A stretch of 17,295 bases of DNA, taken from Pseudomonadota bacterium (GTDB lineage: Bacteria; Pseudomonadota; Gammaproteobacteria; JAKAQQ01). The notes below the pieces were generated by a model that was not told the DNA's origin, ran no database searches, and worked only from the letters and a program-made list of their open reading frames with translations. Where the stretch lies: positions 1 to 17,295 of the forward strand of contig JAKARN010000007.1 of assembly GCA_021828425.1 (NCBI GenBank), written 5' to 3'. The position numbers were made by a program, and so were the translations under genes. Shown piece by piece: positions 14,294 to 17,295 of this stretch; position 1 is the stretch's first letter; every line of letters begins with the position of its first letter.

Positions 14294-15126
14294 AGCCTTT
14301 CTTGGAAAGCCGCCCGCAGGCGTCGGTAGCCGGGACCTGGTTTGCCGCCTCCGACCGGCCGTCCTTCGATCCGGGTCACGGGCGCCAGGATGCGGCGGGT
14401 ACTGGTCAGCCAGACTTCGTCGGCGGTCCCCAACTCATCGGGCGTCAGGTTTTTGCGGATGGCCCGGAAGCCGCTTTGATCCGCCAGCTCGAGCATGAGA
14501 TCCCGCGTGACGCCGGCCAAGAGCAGGGGTCCGTCCGGCGGGCTTGAAACCGTGTTGCCGTGAAGGGCCAGGACATTGCTCGAAGTGCCCTCGAGGACGA
14601 ATCCGTCGCGCACGAGCAGCGCCTCTCCAGCGTCCGCTTGACGGGCCGACTCGCGCAATAAAACATTGGCGAGGAGGGCCGTGGACTTGATGTCGCAGCG
14701 CTGCCAGCGGAAATCCGGGCGCAGGACCACGGTCTGGCCCTGCTGTTCGAGCATGGGATCGGGGGGCAGGGCCGGCTGGGTCAGGGCAAAGACCGTGGGG
14801 GGGAGGCCCACGGGGATCCGATGGTCGCGCACCGGCTCGGTCCCCCGGGTGACTTCAAGGTAGACCGAAAGATCACCCCCCCCGTTGACCTCGATCAGAT
14901 GGCCGAGCAGCCGCCGCCAGTCTTCCTCCCCATACGGGTTCTCGAGTCCCAGGGCGTCCAGGCTGCGCACCAGGCGGGCATGGTGAGGCGGCCAGAGGAA
15001 CAGCCTCGAGCGATAGGCCGGAATCACCTCGTAGACGGCATCGGCAAAGAGAAAACCGCGATCGAAGGGTGAAATGCGGGCCGCCGCCGCCGGCAGGAAC
15101 GCTCCGTTCAGGAAGACCGTATCCAC
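14257..15126 (-). CDS. dat: D-amino acid (D-alanine) aminotransferase
   Basis: This class IV PLP aminotransferase interconverts D-alanine and 2-oxoglutarate with pyruvate and D-glutamate. The 289-residue protein has the opening FLNGAFLPAAAARISPFDRGFLFADAVYEV (here quoted in part: ISPFDRGFLFADAVYE). The PLP lysine is K147 in CDIKSTALLANVLL, the form found in D-amino acid transaminases. EALLVRDGFVLEGTSSNV and EVWLTSTRRI are family blocks. The start is GTG, two bases after the dacA stop, with no clear ribosome site, so coupling to dacA is likely. A branched-chain aminotransferase or aminodeoxychorismate lyase is possible within the class but fits the lysine motif less well. Its neighbour DacA releases D-alanine, a natural substrate. 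Confidence 0.88.
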   Translation of the reverse strand: MDTVFLNGAFLPAAAARISPFDRGFLFADAVYEVIPAYRSRLFLWPPHHARLVRSLDALGLENPYGEEDWRRLLGHLIEVNGGGDLSVYLEVTRGTEPVRDHRIPVGLPPTVFALTQPALPPDPMLEQQGQTVVLRPDFRWQRCDIKSTALLANVLLRESARQADAGEALLVRDGFVLEGTSSNVLALHGNTVSSPPDGPLLLAGVTRDLMLELADQSGFRAIRKNLTPDELGTADEVWLTSTRRILAPVTRIEGRPVGGGKPGPGYRRLRAAFQERLQHFLDEVPSSA

Positions 15127-15128
15127 CG

Positions 15129-16280
15129 CTAGAAGAGCTGTCCGAGCATGTCCAGGAGCTGCTCGAACCAGTTGCCGCGCTGGACGGCCATGAGCGGGTA
15201 GAGCGGCCGGGTGATGAGCAGGTGGCGTCCGAGCATCACCCGGAGCGTCCCCACGGCCTGGGTGGTCGCGACCGGGGCCTCGACGTGTTTGGGGATGACC
15301 AGGACGGCCTTGAGCGAGCGATAGTCCAGTCTCGGGACAGTCACCCAGAGCGACCGGGTGAGACCGAGCGGAACGGATCCCCGGGTTCCCTGCGCGACCC
15401 GGACGCGGCCGAGCGGGGCCGCCTTCCGGTAAAGCTCGTGGTCGTGGAAGAAATTGAAGCCCCAGTCGAGAAGCGCCTGGGCATCATCAACCCGTGCGTT
15501 CCAGGAGGGTGCCCCCATGACCACGGCGATGAGACGCATGCCGTTCTGGATGCCGGAGGCATCCATGCAGTAGCCGGCCTGGGCGGTGTAGCCGGTCTTG
15601 AGCCCGTCGACCCAGGAATCCATCCAGAGCAGGCTCACCCGGTTCTGCTGGGTGATGTGATCCCACGTGAAGGACTTGATCCCGAAGTAGCGGTGATACT
15701 CGGCGGGAAAAGTGCGGATGATGTCGCGGGACAGACGGGCGATGTCGCGGGCGCTGCTGTAATGATCCGGGGCCGGCAGACCGTCGACGTCCTCGTAGTG
15801 GGTATTGCGGAGGCCGAGCTTTCGGGCATAGCGGTTCATGAGCCCCACCATCGCCGCGCGGGTGCCGGCCACCGCCTGGCTCAGGGCCACGGCGGCATCG
15901 TTGCCGGAGTCGACGATGAGTCCCTTGAGCAGGTCGTTCACGGTGACGTGGCTTCCCGGCAGGAGGAACATGCGCGAACCCCCGGTGTGCCAGGCCGCGG
16001 TCGAGATGGTGAAGCGTTCGTTGGGGTGGATCGCGCCGGCCTTAAGGGCGGAGAAGGTGATGTAGGCCACCATGAGCTTGGTGAGACTGGCGGGGGCCAG
16101 GTGTTGGCCGGCATCATGCTGGGCCAGGATCTGTCCGGTGCGTCCATCCAGGAGCACCCAGCTTTTGGCGTGGAAGCTCGGGGCCGGCGGAATGGGGAAG
16201 CCGGCGTGGGCCAGGGGAGGGAGGGCACAGAGCAGCGAGCCCAGAACCAGGGCTCCAAGGCGTCGGGTTTGGGATTTCAA
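15129..16280 (-). CDS. dacA: D-alanyl-D-alanine carboxypeptidase (PBP5/6 type)
   Basis: This periplasmic low-molecular-weight penicillin-binding protein removes the terminal D-alanine from peptidoglycan pentapeptides. The 383-residue protein has a signal peptide (KSQTRR, hydrophobic core, cleavage near AHA-G at residue 26). The active-site triad motifs are S65-L-T-K68, S125-G-N127 and K228-T-G230. The C-terminal domain ends in WFEQLLDMLGQLF, an amphipathic helix that anchors PBP5 to the inner membrane. The only plausible start is TTG 16280, which yields the basic n-region; no in-frame ATG or GTG is near. A 68-base gap separates it from rlpA. The symbol could equally be dacC, since paralogues are not separable here. 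Confidence 0.95.
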   Translation of the reverse strand: MKSQTRRLGALVLGSLLCALPPLAHAGFPIPPAPSFHAKSWVLLDGRTGQILAQHDAGQHLAPASLTKLMVAYITFSALKAGAIHPNERFTISTAAWHTGGSRMFLLPGSHVTVNDLLKGLIVDSGNDAAVALSQAVAGTRAAMVGLMNRYARKLGLRNTHYEDVDGLPAPDHYSSARDIARLSRDIIRTFPAEYHRYFGIKSFTWDHITQQNRVSLLWMDSWVDGLKTGYTAQAGYCMDASGIQNGMRLIAVVMGAPSWNARVDDAQALLDWGFNFFHDHELYRKAAPLGRVRVAQGTRGSVPLGLTRSLWVTVPRLDYRSLKAVLVIPKHVEAPVATTQAVGTLRVMLGRHLLITRPLYPLMAVQRGNWFEQLLDMLGQLF

Positions 16281-16348
16281 GGCGGGCTCCGTCGGGCAGG
16301 CAGTGAAGTGGCAATTCTAACCCGGCTGCAGTCCGGGTCCGGGTCCGA
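16281..16348 (-). promoter_or_regulatory. rlpA-dacA intergenic region with hairpin and -10-like box
   Basis: A 6-bp stem, ACCCGG (16320-16325) with CCGGGT (16333-16338), surrounds CTGCAGT. Reading on the minus strand, TAGAAT (complement of 16314-16319) follows at once and looks like a -10 box, but no good -35 precedes it. GGAG (complement of 16287-16290) may be the dacA ribosome site. An extra promoter or a weak processing hairpin are both possible. Confidence 0.3.
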
Positions 16349-17137
16349 TCAGCGGATGATGACCTCCGTGTTCGGGTAGCCCAGAGCCTTAAGACGCCGG
16401 GCGAGGCGGTCAAGTTCCCGAACGTGCCCGAGCGGACCCACCTGGAGAACGTAGAGGAACCGGTGGTGGCGCCGGAGCGGGAACAGCCGGAGCGGGTGGA
16501 TCCCCTCCCGCATGAGATGGAGTTCGAGACCCAGCGCCCGCCCGCGCCGCGCATAGGCCCCCACCTGGAGGTACATGCGGGGCGGGTGCCCGAGCGGATT
16601 GCGGGGCAGGGGCGGCGGGGCGAGGCGAAAGCGCTCGGCACCGGGCAGGGTGGGACGGGGAATGGCCCGGACGTCGACCAGGGCGGTGCCGCGCGCGATC
16701 ATGCTCAGCCGTCGGGCTGCCGCGTAGGACAGGTCGATGATCCGGTGCGTCACGAAAGGACCCCGATCGTCGATGCGGACGTTGACCCGGCGGCCGTTCA
16801 CCAGGTTGGTGACCCGGACCCAGGTGCCGAGGGGCAGGACCTTGCTGGCTGCCGTGAGCGCGGCAGGATTGTAGGGAATGCCGCTGGCCGTGGGCTTGCC
16901 GATCGAATGGAGGCCGTACCACGAGGCGATGCCCCGCTGGTTGTAGCCCAGGGCATTCTGGAGCACGTAATAGCGGCGGCCATCGACCACGTAGGAGCTG
17001 CTGGAGGTGGCCCGGCCCATCCGCTCTCCCGACCGTTTCGGAAAGGGCGCGCAGGCGGCGAGCACAAGGAGCCCCAGTCCGAGGCCGAGTCGGGGAACCC
17101 ACGACCCTTCAGGATGGTCCTGCGAGGTGGAGGGCAA
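16349..17137 (-). CDS. rlpA: RlpA-family septal lipoprotein with SPOR domain, altered active site
   Basis: RlpA is an outer-membrane lipoprotein found at division sites; in Pseudomonas it is a lytic transglycosylase acting on glycans stripped of stem peptides. This 262-residue protein has a short signal with lipobox LVLAAC (lipidated C29), then a double-psi beta-barrel domain from about residue 69 (GIASWYG) to 150, and a C-terminal SPOR domain (MYLQVGAYARRGRA to the end). Two residues linked to catalysis are replaced: the GE of the family is G86-I87, and the AAH is AAS (S98). D124 in DDRGPF is kept. The spacings 87-98-124 equal those of Pseudomonas E120-H131-D157. The start is TTG, 29 nt inside mltB; no other in-frame start leaves a full signal peptide. 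Confidence 0.9.
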   Translation of the reverse strand: MPSTSQDHPEGSWVPRLGLGLGLLVLAACAPFPKRSGERMGRATSSSSYVVDGRRYYVLQNALGYNQRGIASWYGLHSIGKPTASGIPYNPAALTAASKVLPLGTWVRVTNLVNGRRVNVRIDDRGPFVTHRIIDLSYAAARRLSMIARGTALVDVRAIPRPTLPGAERFRLAPPPLPRNPLGHPPRMYLQVGAYARRGRALGLELHLMREGIHPLRLFPLRRHHRFLYVLQVGPLGHVRELDRLARRLKALGYPNTEVIIR

Positions 17138-17295
17138 GTTCGAAGACCGCCATCGTGTAGTTGATGCTCGGGTTGTAGGCCATGAGGCACTGGAAGTTGG
17201 GGAGTGTGAGCCAGTAGTGGGTATCCGTGAGTCCCGGCCGGGCCACGAGCTCCACGGTCAGGTGGTTGGACAGGCGGCGGGGAACGAGAAGTCCG
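17109..17295 (-). CDS. mltB: Lytic murein transglycosylase B, C-terminal fragment (5' end outside window)
   Basis: The minus-strand frame enters from the right edge and ends at 17109, giving the last 61 residues. The segment THYWLTLPNFQCLMAYNPSI followed by NYTMAVFELALHL resembles the end of MltB proteins, where a W/Y-L-x-x-PNF-xVxxxYN-S-xYAMAV-xLA block closes the catalytic domain. Full-length MltB cleaves the glycan strands of peptidoglycan with formation of anhydromuramic ends. The position directly upstream of rlpA and dacA agrees with the common mltB-rlpA-dacA order in gammaproteobacteria. The gene overlaps the rlpA start by 29 nt. The catalytic Glu and signal peptide lie outside the window. 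Confidence 0.82.
   Translation of the reverse strand, partial: GLLVPRRLSNHLTVELVARPGLTDTHYWLTLPNFQCLMAYNPSINYTMAVFELALHLAGPS

Noticed and set aside
14291..14309. Short inverted repeat CTTTC-TTG-GAAAG after the lipB stop as a terminator
   Set aside because: The stem has only five mostly A/T pairs, a 3-nt loop and no T-run; it lies within the dat coding region.
15069..16379. A 436-codon plus-strand frame opposite dacA
   Set aside because: dacA has all three active-site motifs and a signal peptide; the plus-strand translation is rich in Gly/Glu/His/Arg without any fold signature.
1..17295. Signs of mobile elements, CRISPR, defence islands or toxin-antitoxin pairs
   Set aside because: No transposase, integrase, direct-repeat array or small gene pair is visible; composition looks even and the genes are housekeeping.

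Overview
The window is a gene-dense, high-GC (well above 60% by eye) chromosomal segment of a Gram-negative bacterium, most likely a gammaproteobacterium or a close relative such as Acidithiobacillia. Three things support this. There is an outer-membrane and lipoprotein cell-wall set (MltB, RlpA, DacA, Lgt). GcvT, LipB, ThyA and RlmI resemble their E. coli counterparts. The glycine decarboxylase is split into GcvPA and GcvPB, as in several gammaproteobacteria. I see no rRNA, tRNA, CRISPR array, insertion sequence or phage gene. No gap between genes exceeds about 130 bases.

Layout. (1) Positions 2-2260, plus strand: the C-terminal end of a cation:proton antiporter, a small predicted outer-membrane beta-barrel protein that overlaps it by 4 nt, and UDP-glucose 6-dehydrogenase (ugd). 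(2) Positions 2271-3423, minus strand: phenylalanine 4-hydroxylase (phhA) followed by its pterin-recycling partner (phhB), overlapping by 17 nt. The pair converges on ugd, and a hairpin there contains both stop codons. (3) Positions 3551-14293, plus strand: an eleven-gene, almost gapless run gcvT-gcvH-gcvPA-tpx-gcvPB-pfkB-type kinase-rlmI-lgt-thyA-kynU-lipB. Most junctions are 4-nt ATGA/GTGA overlaps or gaps of about ten bases or fewer. (4) Positions 14257-17295, minus strand: mltB (5' end outside the window)-rlpA-dacA-dat, a peptidoglycan cluster that converges on lipB with a 37-nt overlap.

How the genes work together. GcvT, GcvH, GcvPA and GcvPB form three of the four glycine cleavage proteins; the fourth, lipoamide dehydrogenase, is not here. 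LipB, last gene of the same run, makes the octanoyl transfer that starts lipoylation of GcvH. ThyA consumes the methylene-tetrahydrofolate that GcvT makes. The minus-strand cluster cuts and trims peptidoglycan. DacA releases D-alanine, and the adjacent Dat can transaminate D-alanine.

Most unusual points: the RlpA homologue has lost two of the three residues linked to lytic transglycosylase activity (Glu to Ile, His to Ser). A thiol peroxidase gene sits between the two halves of glycine decarboxylase. A terminator-like hairpin with six T lies at the gcvT stop, inside the run. A strong hairpin covers the thyA leader. A kynureninase gene stands alone. I found no convincing undescribed multi-gene system; the window is mostly housekeeping metabolism in an unusual arrangement.
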